A stretch of DNA of 53,729 bases from Paenibacillus sp. A3. Lineage in GTDB: Bacteria > Bacillota > Bacilli > Paenibacillales > NBRC-103111. A program made the position numbers and the translations under genes. Each line of letters starts with the position of its first letter. Position 1 is the stretch's first letter. The DNA lies in assembly GCF_001399685.1 (NCBI RefSeq), contig NZ_JTHN01000009.1, forward strand, positions 1 through 53,729, read 5' to 3'. Below the pieces are notes generated by a model. It had not been told where the DNA came from and ran no database searches. It was given only the letters and a program-made list of their open reading frames with translations. Shown one piece after another: positions 44,395 to 52,320 of the stretch.

Positions 44395-44531
44395 TTAGAG
44401 GAACTACGATGAGCTAACCAAGATTTTTGGCGCTTCCCTCGCAAAATAACGGAACTCGGGACACCCTAACCGTGTCGAAAAATATTCCGCCGTGCCTGCG
44501 AAGCATCGATAACGCATCACAGTTCCTCTAA
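44395..44531. repeat. Inverted-repeat element, MITE- or REP-like
   Basis: Eleven-base perfect arms (TTAGAGGAACT and AGTTCCTCTAA), extended imperfectly by GATG/CATC, bound a 137-base non-coding segment just beyond the tandem array. Size and arms fit a small mobile or REP-type element. The 43908-44579 gap contains this and the tandem array, and otherwise nothing I can name. Confidence 0.4.
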
Positions 44532-44579
44532 GCGGAGGCAGACCCGGCAAATGAACCGAATAGCGCCCTCGCAGTTCCT

Positions 44580-45521
44580 TTATTTTTCGGACACGGCCGA
44601 AGGCGTGTCCAAGCGCTTCCGCCGCTTCCCGGCTTTGAGGCGCATATACTCCAGCCGCAAAGCGGCCTTAAGCAGCTTCAGCGACGGGCATCTTCTGCGC
44701 GGCTGAACGGCAAGCCCCCATCGGATCATCCCCGACAGCAGCAGGCTGACCTCCGGGTTCGCGGTTCTCGCCCTTTCCATGCGGTCCTCGATCAGCCGCC
44801 CGGAAACGTCCGCCGGAACGCGCCCCGTGAAGCTGTAGTATAAAATCGCGGCGGCGCTGTATAAATCGGCCTTTTTTCCTTGACGGGCCTTCTCCGAATA
44901 CAGCTCCAGCGGGGAGAAGCCGGACGTTGTAAAAATCGGACGGACGTCCGGCTCGGCGAGCGATACGGCCGAACCGAAATCCAGCAGCACCGGCCGGCCT
45001 TCTTCCGAAATCATCACATTCCCCGGCTTCAAATCCCGGTGAATGATGCCTTGCCGGTGTACGAAGTCCACCGTATCCAGAAACGGCAGCAGTACGTTCC
45101 GGATCAAATGCGCCGCCGCAGGCTTCTCCTCCCGGATCAAATCCACGAGCGGCTTGCCCGGGCAATAACGGGTTACCAAATAGCTCGTCCCGTTTTCTTC
45201 GAAATTGTCGATATATTCGACGATATGTCGATGCCGGAGCCGGCTTAGAATCGCAGCTTCCCTCCGGAAGGCATCGTTCAGCCCTTCAAACTTCCGGCGG
45301 CTCGAAGGACGGCGGCATAAGACCGTCTTCCCGTCCATATCTCTTAGAGCCAGGCTTCCGGGATAAAATTCCTTAATCGCAAGCCTCTCTTCTCCCTCCG
45401 CCGGGCATCCGGTGTAAACGATGGACAGCTCGCTCGAAGCCAGCCGTTCTTCGATCCGGTAGGCGCCGCCTTTTAGCAGCGTATGCCGCTGAAGGCACAC
45501 ATCATCGAGGACTCGGGTCAT
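44580..45521 (-). CDS. Soluble Ser/Thr protein kinase
   Basis: A 313-residue kinase. The ATG at 45521 (MTRVLDD) has AAGGAGC 7 bases upstream; longer starts do not. Key motifs: Lys near 48 (AIKEFYPG), HRDLKPGN near 163, DFG near 181 and a Ser/Thr-containing activation loop before SPLELY. The glycine loop is degenerate. There is no membrane helix or PASTA domain, unlike PrkC/PknB, so it is likely cytoplasmic and recruited by a partner. It is the only kinase in the window and lies 3 kb from the sheath operon with an FHA/PP2C set, so it may be its PpkA equivalent. Alternatively it acts with the PBP upstream (162-base gap, same strand). Confidence 0.82.
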   Translation of the reverse strand: MTRVLDDVCLQRHTLLKGGAYRIEERLASSELSIVYTGCPAEGEERLAIKEFYPGSLALRDMDGKTVLCRRPSSRRKFEGLNDAFRREAAILSRLRHRHIVEYIDNFEENGTSYLVTRYCPGKPLVDLIREEKPAAAHLIRNVLLPFLDTVDFVHRQGIIHRDLKPGNVMISEEGRPVLLDFGSAVSLAEPDVRPIFTTSGFSPLELYSEKARQGKKADLYSAAAILYYSFTGRVPADVSGRLIEDRMERARTANPEVSLLLSGMIRWGLAVQPRRRCPSLKLLKAALRLEYMRLKAGKRRKRLDTPSAVSEK

Positions 45522-45683
45522 CCAAATTGCTCCTTCGTTTCGAACATTCGCCTTGATTCGGTTGAGTCGGGCCCGCAAGCCCCTTTCCCATCTTATCACA
45601 ACTATCGAAATTGGGAACCATTGGATTTTCTGCATCTGCGATCGAACGGACGCGAGCGCTCCGCAGGCGGCGGCACTGAACGC

Positions 45684-47708
45684 TTACTTCGTGAAGCTCC
45701 GAAACAATGCCTTGATTGTCCCGGCAAGGTGACGACTACCACCCCTCACCTCCACCTTCTCCACCATCAAAGCGACGAGCAGCTTCGGCTTGTCGGTATC
45801 GTAAGCGACGAACCAGCCGTTCTCCTGCCCGGACTCCCCTTTCTTTTGCTTCAGCTCGGCCGTACCGGTCTTGCCCGCCAGCGTCAGCCCGTCAATTCTC
45901 GCTGCACGGCCGGTCCCTGCGGGATTTTGGATGACCTCCTTCATCTGCTCCGTCAGCATGCGGCTCACCTCGGGGCGGATCAATCCGCTTTTCCACACTT
46001 CACCGGTCGTCCGGCCGTCATATTCGAGCACCGGCTTGATCATATTGCCGTCATTCACGAAAACCGTATACGCATCCGCCACATGCAGCGGCGACATGAC
46101 GACCTCCCCTTGCCCGTAGCCGGAGTCCGCCAGCAAGACCTCCTTCTTGATGCCTGCGTTCGACAGCGACGAGACATCGACCGCCAGCGGCAGCGGCAGC
46201 TTCTCGCCGAATCCGAACTTGGCGGCGGCCTTCTCGAAACGCTCCGCTCCTAAACCTAGCGCCACCTGAGCGAAATAGATGTTGTCCGAATACATCAGCG
46301 CCTTCGTCAAATTCACCGCGCTCGCCGCCTCGGACACCCTCGTCACGTAGTAGTTCCCCCACGATGAATCCTTTTTCCACTGCTTCCCGGTAATGGCTTT
46401 CTCTTCGTTCGGATCGAGCATCCCCTGCTCCAAAGCGATAGCCGCCGTGATCGGCTTGAACGCCGACCCGGGCGCATAAGCGCTGGCGTATCGGTTGAAT
46501 AGCGGCTTGTCCGGGTTCTCCGTCCATTTCTTCCACTGCTCGGCCGAAATGCCCGAGATCCAGAGGTTCGGATCGTAAGACGGGGTGCTTACCAACGCGA
46601 GCAGCTCGCCGGTCAGCGGCTGCATCGCCACCCCCGCTCCCGCATCATTCTCCATCTGCCGAAACATCGCCTGCTGCATAACGGAATCGATCGTCAGCTT
46701 CACGTCTTCGCCATCCACCGCATCGCGCTTGACGAGCGTCGCTTTGTCCCGGCCCTCCGCATCCGTAATGTAAATGCGCTGGCCGTCCCGACCGCGCAGC
46801 CGGTCCTCCAGCGTCAGCTCCAGCCCGGTTTTGCCGATCCAGTCGTCCGACCGGTAGCCTTTATCCTTGCGCTTCTCCAGCTCCTTCTCGTTCAGCCTGC
46901 CGATGTAGCCCGTCAAATGAGCCGCGGCCGCGCCGAGCGGGTACGAACGTACCTGCTTCGTCCGGTAAGCCGTCCCTTGAACCGTAAGCAGCTCGTTCTC
47001 CCGCGGATCGCCTTTGGGAATTAGCGCGATCGGGACAAAAAGCTCCGGCTTTACCCACGAAGCGCCGAGCTTCGCCCGGATATCCTCCGGCTTCAGGTTC
47101 AGCAGGGCCGCCAGCTTGCTCACGGACTCGTCGGACGGCTCGACCATTTTTTCGGGTACGAGGCCGACCTCCCATTGATCTTCGTTGATGGCCAGTCCAT
47201 GGCCTTGGCGGTCGAGTATTTCTCCCCGCTTCGCCGGGAGCGTCTGCACGCGAACCTTGTCCGCGTCCTTGAGCTGGGGAAACAGAAAAGCCGAAGACCA
47301 GTCCACTCCCCATGCGCGCTCTTCCTTGCGGAGCGTCGCCGTCTGGTTGAACTCGATCGGTCCGGCCGACGTCTTCATTTCCACATGCAGCTTATACCGA
47401 ATTTGATCCGTCTTCGCTTTCGGGTCTTTCTCCGTCGGCTCCGCCGTGATATGCAGCTCCGTTAATCCGATTCCTTCATAAATGTTTTGATGCCGGCTGA
47501 CGAATGCCTCTTGCGTGACGGATTCTTTAACATGGCTCGTCAAGCTGGAATACATGGCTGCGTAATCTTTCTTTTGCCAGGCGGCGACGAATGTGTCCAT
47601 CACCTCTTCCGGCGGCTTCATCTCCGGCTTGCAGGCCGCGAGCGCCAGCAGCAGCGCGACAAACAGGACACCCCATCCGGCGCCCCTCGCAACTGTTCGA
47701 TAGGTCAA
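45684..47708 (-). CDS. Class B penicillin-binding protein with MecA_N domain
   Basis: A 675-residue lipoprotein-type class B PBP. The TTG at 47708 is chosen for GAGGGA 9 bases before it and gives MTYRTV, signal, lipobox LAAC. An NTF2-like MecA_N domain (DTFVAAWQKKDYAAMYSSL) is followed by the PBP dimer region (AKRGEILDRQG) and transpeptidase with SAFK near 414, SDN near 474 and KTGT near 614. It cross-links peptidoglycan and resembles Bacillus PBP3 (pbpC) and PBP2a-type low-affinity enzymes. It lies just upstream of the kinase on the same strand. Confidence 0.9.
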   Translation of the reverse strand: MTYRTVARGAGWGVLFVALLLALAACKPEMKPPEEVMDTFVAAWQKKDYAAMYSSLTSHVKESVTQEAFVSRHQNIYEGIGLTELHITAEPTEKDPKAKTDQIRYKLHVEMKTSAGPIEFNQTATLRKEERAWGVDWSSAFLFPQLKDADKVRVQTLPAKRGEILDRQGHGLAINEDQWEVGLVPEKMVEPSDESVSKLAALLNLKPEDIRAKLGASWVKPELFVPIALIPKGDPRENELLTVQGTAYRTKQVRSYPLGAAAAHLTGYIGRLNEKELEKRKDKGYRSDDWIGKTGLELTLEDRLRGRDGQRIYITDAEGRDKATLVKRDAVDGEDVKLTIDSVMQQAMFRQMENDAGAGVAMQPLTGELLALVSTPSYDPNLWISGISAEQWKKWTENPDKPLFNRYASAYAPGSAFKPITAAIALEQGMLDPNEEKAITGKQWKKDSSWGNYYVTRVSEAASAVNLTKALMYSDNIYFAQVALGLGAERFEKAAAKFGFGEKLPLPLAVDVSSLSNAGIKKEVLLADSGYGQGEVVMSPLHVADAYTVFVNDGNMIKPVLEYDGRTTGEVWKSGLIRPEVSRMLTEQMKEVIQNPAGTGRAARIDGLTLAGKTGTAELKQKKGESGQENGWFVAYDTDKPKLLVALMVEKVEVRGGSRHLAGTIKALFRSFTK

Positions 47709-47830
47709 TCTCAGCACTCCCTCTCTCTCTCTATCCACTCATTTCCATTGTATCTAAGCGCCGACAGAAGGAGAACGAATAGCTTCCTGATATTTCCCTT
47801 ACGAAACGCTGACCGGACCGGCCGGAAATG

Positions 47831-47861
47831 TTGGATGCGGCTTTTAGCGCGGTGGTATAAT
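47831..47861 (+). promoter_or_regulatory. Promoter of the glycerate kinase gene
   Basis: Extended minus-10 TGGTATAAT (TATAAT at 47856-47861) with a weak TTGGAT minus-35 at 19 bases. It lies 35 bases before the glycerate kinase start. Confidence 0.6.
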
Positions 47862-47895
47862 CGTCTTATTCTATGAATCTGCGGGGGAATGGCAC

Positions 47896-49032
47896 ATGAA
47901 AATCGTGATTGCGCCGGATTCGTTCAAAGGCTCGCTGTCAGCTCTGCAGCTGTGCGGGGCCGTGAGCTCCGGCATTCGGAGCGTCGTCCCGGACGCCGAC
48001 ATCGTCGAGCTTCCGGTCGCAGACGGCGGGGAAGGCACGGTAGACAGCCTTGTGCATGCCTGCGGCGGTGCCCGGGTGGAAGTACAAGCTCGCGGACCGC
48101 TCAGAGAGCCGGTCACGGCCGTCTACGGCATCCTGAAGGACGGCACCGCCGTCGTCGAAATGGCGCAGGCGTCCGGGCTGCCGCTCGTTCCCGAAGCGCG
48201 GCGCAACCCTCTTGCCGCCTCCTCCTACGGAACGGGCGAGCTGATTCGGGCCGCATTGGACCGCGGATGCCGCCAGTTCCTCATCGGGCTCGGCGGCAGC
48301 GCGACGAACGACGGCGGGGCAGGCATGCTGGAGGCGCTCGGCGTCCGGTGGTACGGAGCGGACGGCGTCCCGCTGCCCTCCGGGGGCGGAGCGCTCGCCG
48401 GACTCGCCGGCTTCGACGCCTCCGGCATGGACCCGCGCCTCGCGGCATGCCGCTTCGTGGCGGCGACGGACGTCCGCAACCCGCTCTGCGGGCCGGAGGG
48501 CGCTTCCGCCGTCTTCGGCCCGCAGAAGGGCGCGACGCCGGACATGACGCAGGCGCTGGATCGGGCGCTGAGGCAGTGGGCCGACGTCATTCGCCGGCAA
48601 ACAGGCATCGACGTGCTTGCGCTGCCGGGCGGCGGCGCGGCCGGCGGAATGGGGGCCGGGCTGCACGCGTTCCTGGGCGCGGAGCTTCGCTCCGGCATCG
48701 ACATCGTGCTGGAGAAGGCGAAGTTCGAAGCACAGCTTCGGGACGCCGACTGGGTAATCACCGGCGAAGGCCGGCTGGATGCACAGACGCTGTCCGGCAA
48801 AGCGATTGCCGGCATCTGCCGCAAGGCCCGCGACGCAGGGGTGCCGGTAGTCGCCTTGTGCGGCAGTCTGGAGCTGCCCGCAGAGCAGTTGGACGACCTC
48901 GGTCTGACGGCGGCTTTGCCCATCGTGCGCAAGCCTTGCGATTTGCAGGAAGCGGTCGGGCGCGCCGCGGAGTGGGCGAGCGAAGCGGCAGCCCAAATGA
49001 TGCGCCTGCTGCAGGGCGCCAAGCGGCGATAG
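47896..49032 (+). CDS. glxK: Glycerate kinase
   Basis: A 378-residue glycerate kinase family protein. The start MKIVIAPDSFKGSL, the ADGGEGTVDS segment near 45 and GGSATNDGGAG near 140 are characteristic, and GGGAAGGMGAGL and GEGRLDAQ occur further on. It phosphorylates glycerate, linking glyoxylate or sugar-acid degradation to glycolysis. Start behind GGGGGAA. A single gene with its own promoter, not part of the injection system. Confidence 0.93.
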   Translation: MKIVIAPDSFKGSLSALQLCGAVSSGIRSVVPDADIVELPVADGGEGTVDSLVHACGGARVEVQARGPLREPVTAVYGILKDGTAVVEMAQASGLPLVPEARRNPLAASSYGTGELIRAALDRGCRQFLIGLGGSATNDGGAGMLEALGVRWYGADGVPLPSGGGALAGLAGFDASGMDPRLAACRFVAATDVRNPLCGPEGASAVFGPQKGATPDMTQALDRALRQWADVIRRQTGIDVLALPGGGAAGGMGAGLHAFLGAELRSGIDIVLEKAKFEAQLRDADWVITGEGRLDAQTLSGKAIAGICRKARDAGVPVVALCGSLELPAEQLDDLGLTAALPIVRKPCDLQEAVGRAAEWASEAAAQMMRLLQGAKRR

Positions 49033-49073
49033 TCATCTTTTGGCATTTTTTGGGGGAATCCGCGAATTTTCGA

Positions 49074-49101
49074 TTGAAATTTTGCGCCAACGTGATAGGA
49101 T
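49074..49101 (+). promoter_or_regulatory. Possible promoter of the pyridoxine kinase gene
   Basis: TTGAAA (49074-49079) and TAGGAT (49096-49101) at a spacing of 16. It is about 42 bases before the start codon of the next gene. Confidence 0.4.
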
Positions 49102-49143
49102 AGGTCATAAATGCAACTTCATTCATCCGGGGAGAGAAGTACT

Positions 49144-49953
49144 ATGAGCATACCAAAAGCGTTAACCATTGCCGGCTCCGATACAAGCGGCGGCGCCGGA
49201 ATTCAAGCCGATTTGAAAACGTTCCAGGAACGCGACGTCTACGGGATGACGGTTCTCACGACGGTCGTCACGATGGACCCGAACAACCAATGGCACCACG
49301 GCGTTCATCCGGTCGCTTTGCCTACCGTCGAAGCCCAGTTGCAAACCGTGCTTGACGGCATCGGCGTCGATGCGCTCAAGACAGGCATGCTCGGCTCCGT
49401 CGAACTGATCGAGCTCGTCACGCGCACGCTCAAAGGCAAAGGGCTGCAGCGTATCGTCGTGGACCCTGTGATGGTCTGCAAAGGCAACGACGAGGCGCTC
49501 CATCCCGAATCCACCGTAGCCCTGCGGGAGCTGCTCGTCCCGATCGCGGACGTCGTTACTCCGAATTTGTTCGAAGCGGCGCAGCTTGCGAACCGTCCGC
49601 CGATTCAAACGCTGGAGGACATGAAAGAAGCGGCACAGATCATCCATGCGACAGGCGTCAAGTACGTCCTGATCAAGGGCGGCGCGAAGCTGAATCATCC
49701 GCAGGCGGTCGACTTGCTTTATGACGGAAAGGCATTCGAGCTGTACGAATCGGACAAAATTTCCACCACCTATACGCACGGAGCCGGATGCACGTACTCC
49801 GCGGCCATTACGGCCGAGCTTGCCAAAGGCGCCGACGTCAAAGAAGCGGTCGGCACCGCAAAACGGTTCATCAGCGCGGCCATCCGGCACGGCTTTCCGC
49901 TGAACGGCTTTGTCGGCCCGACCCGCCATTCGGCGCTGCGCCAGTTCGGGTAA
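49144..49953 (+). CDS. pdxK: Pyridoxine/hydroxymethylpyrimidine kinase
   Basis: A 269-residue ribokinase-family kinase. TIAGSDTSGGAGIQADLKTF at the start, LKTGMLGS, VDPVMVCKG, TPNLFEAAQL and THGAGCTYSAAI are all in their usual order. It is closest in style to the Bacillus PdxK/ThiD-type enzyme that phosphorylates pyridoxine and hydroxymethylpyrimidine for cofactor salvage. The ATG at 49144 has GGGGAGAG upstream; the longer start at 49111 is unlikely. The bidirectional terminator at 49985-50013 follows. Confidence 0.92.
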   Translation: MSIPKALTIAGSDTSGGAGIQADLKTFQERDVYGMTVLTTVVTMDPNNQWHHGVHPVALPTVEAQLQTVLDGIGVDALKTGMLGSVELIELVTRTLKGKGLQRIVVDPVMVCKGNDEALHPESTVALRELLVPIADVVTPNLFEAAQLANRPPIQTLEDMKEAAQIIHATGVKYVLIKGGAKLNHPQAVDLLYDGKAFELYESDKISTTYTHGAGCTYSAAITAELAKGADVKEAVGTAKRFISAAIRHGFPLNGFVGPTRHSALRQFG

Positions 49954-49984
49954 GCGTTGAATTAATTTAACGTTTCTCCATATC

Positions 49985-50013
49985 AAAGAGCCTGTCTCCG
50001 AGACAGGCTCTTT
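49985..50013. terminator. Bidirectional terminator between pdxK and the TetR gene
   Basis: A 12-base-pair stem AAAGAGCCTGTC with GACAGGCTCTTT and a five-base loop, between convergent genes, with T-rich sequence after the plus-strand copy. Confidence 0.85.
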
Positions 50014-50035
50014 ATCCTTTCTGCCAGCGACAGCG

Positions 50036-50629
50036 TTACGGTTCAAGCAAGCTGTCCAGATGCCGCTCAATGATCCCCGCAATTTCTTCCGCACTTATGA
50101 CCTCGGAGGCGATGACGCCGTGTACGACCAAACCGTCCACCAACGCGTGGAACCGCTTCGCTTCCAGCTCCGAGTCAAGGCCAGGCTTCAGCAGCTGCGA
50201 CTGGTCGAGGGTTTCGAAGATTTTACGGAACACGTCCCGCAGCGAGTCGTGAATTTCCCGGCTCAGCGGCCTCAAGTCCGGCTCGGTCAAAGCAAAAGTC
50301 GAAAAGGCCATCCAGATTTGACTTTCCGCCAAGCGTTCTTCGTCCAGCGGCACGATTTGACCGATCAGCGTTTCGATATGTTCCCGGGGGTCGCCGTCCT
50401 GCGGAAGCGACTGTATACGTTTTTTTATCCGTTCGGCGACGAGCCGCATGGAGAAAGCCAATAAAGCCGATTGCGAATCGAAGTAATGACGCAGCGAGCC
50501 AAGAGACATGCCGGCTTCCTCCGCGACACTGCGCACGCTGACCCCTTCCAGCCCTTCCCTTCGAATAATCCGCCACACCGCTTCCGCCAAATGCTCCCGT
50601 CGTTCTTCATGGTTTACGATTTTAGGCAT
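50036..50629 (-). CDS. TetR family regulator
   Basis: A 197-residue regulator. The N-terminal helix-turn-helix has GVSVRSVAEEAGMSLGSLRHYFDS, a standard TetR pattern. The rest is the ligand-binding and dimerisation domain, with a DP/DL segment and a conserved DGLVVHG near the end. It is divergent from the membrane-protein gene 50734-51267 and probably represses it and itself through the inverted repeat at 50669-50692. Similar arrangement to PksA with a neighbouring membrane protein in Bacillus, an analogy only. There is no ribosome binding site: see the promoter, which makes this transcript nearly leaderless. Confidence 0.88.
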   Translation of the reverse strand: MPKIVNHEERREHLAEAVWRIIRREGLEGVSVRSVAEEAGMSLGSLRHYFDSQSALLAFSMRLVAERIKKRIQSLPQDGDPREHIETLIGQIVPLDEERLAESQIWMAFSTFALTEPDLRPLSREIHDSLRDVFRKIFETLDQSQLLKPGLDSELEAKRFHALVDGLVVHGVIASEVISAEEIAGIIERHLDSLLEP

Positions 50630-50635
50630 GTTCCG

Positions 50636-50665
50636 ATTATAGCACGGTTGTTTTTTTTAATACAA
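50636..50665 (-). promoter_or_regulatory. Promoter of the TetR gene giving a leaderless transcript
   Basis: Minus-strand TTGTAT (50660-50665) and perfect TATAAT (50636-50641) at 18 bases. Seven bases beyond the minus-10 is 50629, the A of the ATG, so the mRNA should have no 5' leader. Confidence 0.65.
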
Positions 50666-50677
50666 CAATGCTAAAAT
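50648..50677 (+). promoter_or_regulatory. Possible promoter of the membrane-protein gene
   Basis: Plus-strand TTGTTT (50648-50653) and TAAAAT (50672-50677) at 18 bases. The minus-10 overlaps the left half of the inverted repeat, so a bound repressor would block it. Confidence 0.45.
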
Positions 50678-50692
50678 AAACCCTGCTTAGCA
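50669..50692. promoter_or_regulatory. Inverted repeat, likely TetR operator
   Basis: TGCTAA (50669-50674) and TTAGCA (50687-50692), a perfect inverted repeat with a 12-base spacer, lies between the divergent promoters. The half-site extends imperfectly to ACAACAATGCTAA. Confidence 0.55.
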
Positions 50693-50733
50693 ATACAAGT
50701 GTATCAAAAAAAAGAAAAGAAAGGACTGATTGT

Positions 50734-51267
50734 ATGACGATAGCCGCATTTATTATCGGTTGTGAAATTGGCTTCTGGGTGTTTGTCGTCGCCGGACTTG
50801 TCTTCCGCTATATTTTGGGCATGAAACGAATCGGAGCTCTTTTGCTGGTCGCCACGCCGGTGGTCGATCTGGTCCTGATTATCGCGACCGTCATGGATTT
50901 GCGCAACGGGGCGACCGCCAGCTTCATACACGGCCTCGCCGCCGTCTATATCGGCGTATCCATCGCCTTTGGCCACCGGATGATCCGGTGGGCCGACAAA
51001 CGGTTCGCCCACCGGTTCGCAGGGGCTCCGGCGCCCGAACCGAAGCCCAAGCACGGCGCAGCCCATGCCCGCCGCGAACGGCAGACGTGGTTTCTTCACC
51101 TCCTGGCCTGGATCATCGGCTGCCTGATTCTGCTCGGCATGATCTGGTTCGTCGACGACAACAGCCGAACAGCCGACTTGTGGAGCATGATCTGGCGCTG
51201 GGCGATCGTGCTGGGGATCGATTTTGTATGGAGCTTCAGCTATACCTTCTGGCCCAAAAAAGCATAG
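50734..51267 (+). CDS. Small integral membrane protein, TetR-linked
   Basis: A 177-residue protein with about five hydrophobic helices: two near the start, one at about residues 65-85, and two near the C-terminus, with a Pro/Lys/His-rich hydrophilic loop at about 95-120 (PAPEPKPKHGAAHARRER). No transporter motif. It resembles the YmcC-type small membrane proteins by layout, but this is weak. Start behind AAAGGA. It is divergent from the TetR gene and probably controlled by it, perhaps in a stress or lipid response. Confidence 0.7.
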   Translation: MTIAAFIIGCEIGFWVFVVAGLVFRYILGMKRIGALLLVATPVVDLVLIIATVMDLRNGATASFIHGLAAVYIGVSIAFGHRMIRWADKRFAHRFAGAPAPEPKPKHGAAHARRERQTWFLHLLAWIIGCLILLGMIWFVDDNSRTADLWSMIWRWAIVLGIDFVWSFSYTFWPKKA

Positions 51268-51345
51268 CCGAATTTGGCCGAAACCTTATGCCCCTTTCGC
51301 ACGTAAGAGTAAGACAAACGTACATTTTTTTCCAAAAGGAGGCCG

Positions 51346-51378
51346 ATGCTCATGCCTCGCCTAAAAGTCCCCCGTTAA
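51346..51378 (+). CDS. Possible 10-residue leader peptide upstream of the nucleotidyltransferase
   Basis: ATG CTC ATG CCT CGC CTA AAA GTC, then CCC CGT and a stop, encodes MLMPRLKVPR, with a strong AAAAGGAGG 4-5 bases before. A short stem (CCCCG with CGGGG, 51370-51386) overlaps its end, and CCTCC at 51394-51398 could pair either with this binding site or with the AAGGAG (51437-51442) of the resistance gene. This fits translational attenuation. The 51268-51345 interval has no other feature I can name. Confidence 0.4.
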   Translation: MLMPRLKVPR

Positions 51379-51453
51379 CCCCGGGGACCGCCGCCTCCGT
51401 TCGAAGCAGTGCGCGAAACCAGCCTCAACTTTTACCAAGGAGCGTGCAAACGA

Positions 51454-52218
51454 ATGAACGGACCACAGGCGGTAACCAAAGAAGAAAGACGGGCCATTGC
51501 CCGTGAAATTGCCGACCGGCTTAAGCAGGTTTACGGCGACAACCTAAAAGCGATCGGCCTCTACGGCTCCATGGCGCGCGGCACGGACGGGCCGTTCTCG
51601 GACACCGAGATGCTATGCGTTCTCCGCTCGGGAGACGAACCGGTCGACTTCAGCCACGAATGGGCGGCCGGGGTCTGGAAAGCGGAGGTGAACGTGTACA
51701 GCGAGGAGGAGCTGCTGCAGTACGCGCGGACCGTCGAGGATACATGGCCTCTGTCCCACGGCGCATTCCTTACGGCTCTGCCGCTGTACGACCCGGACGG
51801 CTTTTTCGATGAGCTGAAAGAAGCGGTCCAATCGCCGGACGAAGCCGATTTCCGGGAAAACATCCGCGGCATTCTGGTCGGCGAAATGTTCGAATTCGCC
51901 GGCAAATGGCGCAACGCCAACGCCCAAGGCCCGCGGACGTACCTGCCTTATCTGGCCATGGAAACCGCGCATTTCGGCGCGATGCTCATCGGGCTGCATC
52001 ATCGGACGACCTACTCTACGGGAGCCAAGGTCATTCCCGAAGCAATGACCCTGCCCGACAGGCCCGCCGGCTTCGATGCGCTGGCACAGCTCGTGCTGTC
52101 CGGCGAGCTGTCCGACCCGGACCGCGTCTTTCTGACGTGTGAGGCATTTTGGAGCGGCCTGCAAGCGTGGGCGGAAGAGCATGACTATCCGTTTATCACG
52201 GAACAAATTCCATTTTAA
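51454..52218 (+). CDS. ANT(4')-like aminoglycoside nucleotidyltransferase
   Basis: A 254-residue protein alignable along its length with ANT(4')-Ia (aadD, kanamycin nucleotidyltransferase). The start MNGP, then YGSMARGTDGPFSDTEM near 36 (GS and the Asp-x-Glu metal site), FSHEW, FEFAGKWRN, and the closing ...IPF are in matching positions. It would transfer AMP to the 4'-hydroxyl of kanamycin or tobramycin. No transposon or plasmid signs flank it; it looks chromosomal and its base composition is like its neighbours. Start at 51454 with AAGGAG upstream; the preceding leader peptide may control it. Confidence 0.88.
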   Translation: MNGPQAVTKEERRAIAREIADRLKQVYGDNLKAIGLYGSMARGTDGPFSDTEMLCVLRSGDEPVDFSHEWAAGVWKAEVNVYSEEELLQYARTVEDTWPLSHGAFLTALPLYDPDGFFDELKEAVQSPDEADFRENIRGILVGEMFEFAGKWRNANAQGPRTYLPYLAMETAHFGAMLIGLHHRTTYSTGAKVIPEAMTLPDRPAGFDALAQLVLSGELSDPDRVFLTCEAFWSGLQAWAEEHDYPFITEQIPF

Positions 52219-52237
52219 AAGGAAATCATGCACGGAC

Positions 52238-52268
52238 AAGGGCTGCCGGAACAACTCCGGCAGCCCTT
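52238..52268. terminator. Bidirectional terminator between nucleotidyltransferase and NRPS genes
   Basis: A 13-base-pair stem AAGGGCTGCCGGA with TCCGGCAGCCCTT and a five-base loop, between convergent genes. The T tract is poor on both sides. Confidence 0.7.
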
Positions 52269-52320
52269 ATCAAGCTTACGCATATGCAGCGGAAACGCCG
52301 GCACGTTACAAATCCGTTTG

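Noticed and set aside
47889-49103. Arg/Gly-rich 404-codon frame overlapping glycerate kinase
   Set aside because: High-GC shadow frame; the glycerate kinase frame has all family motifs.
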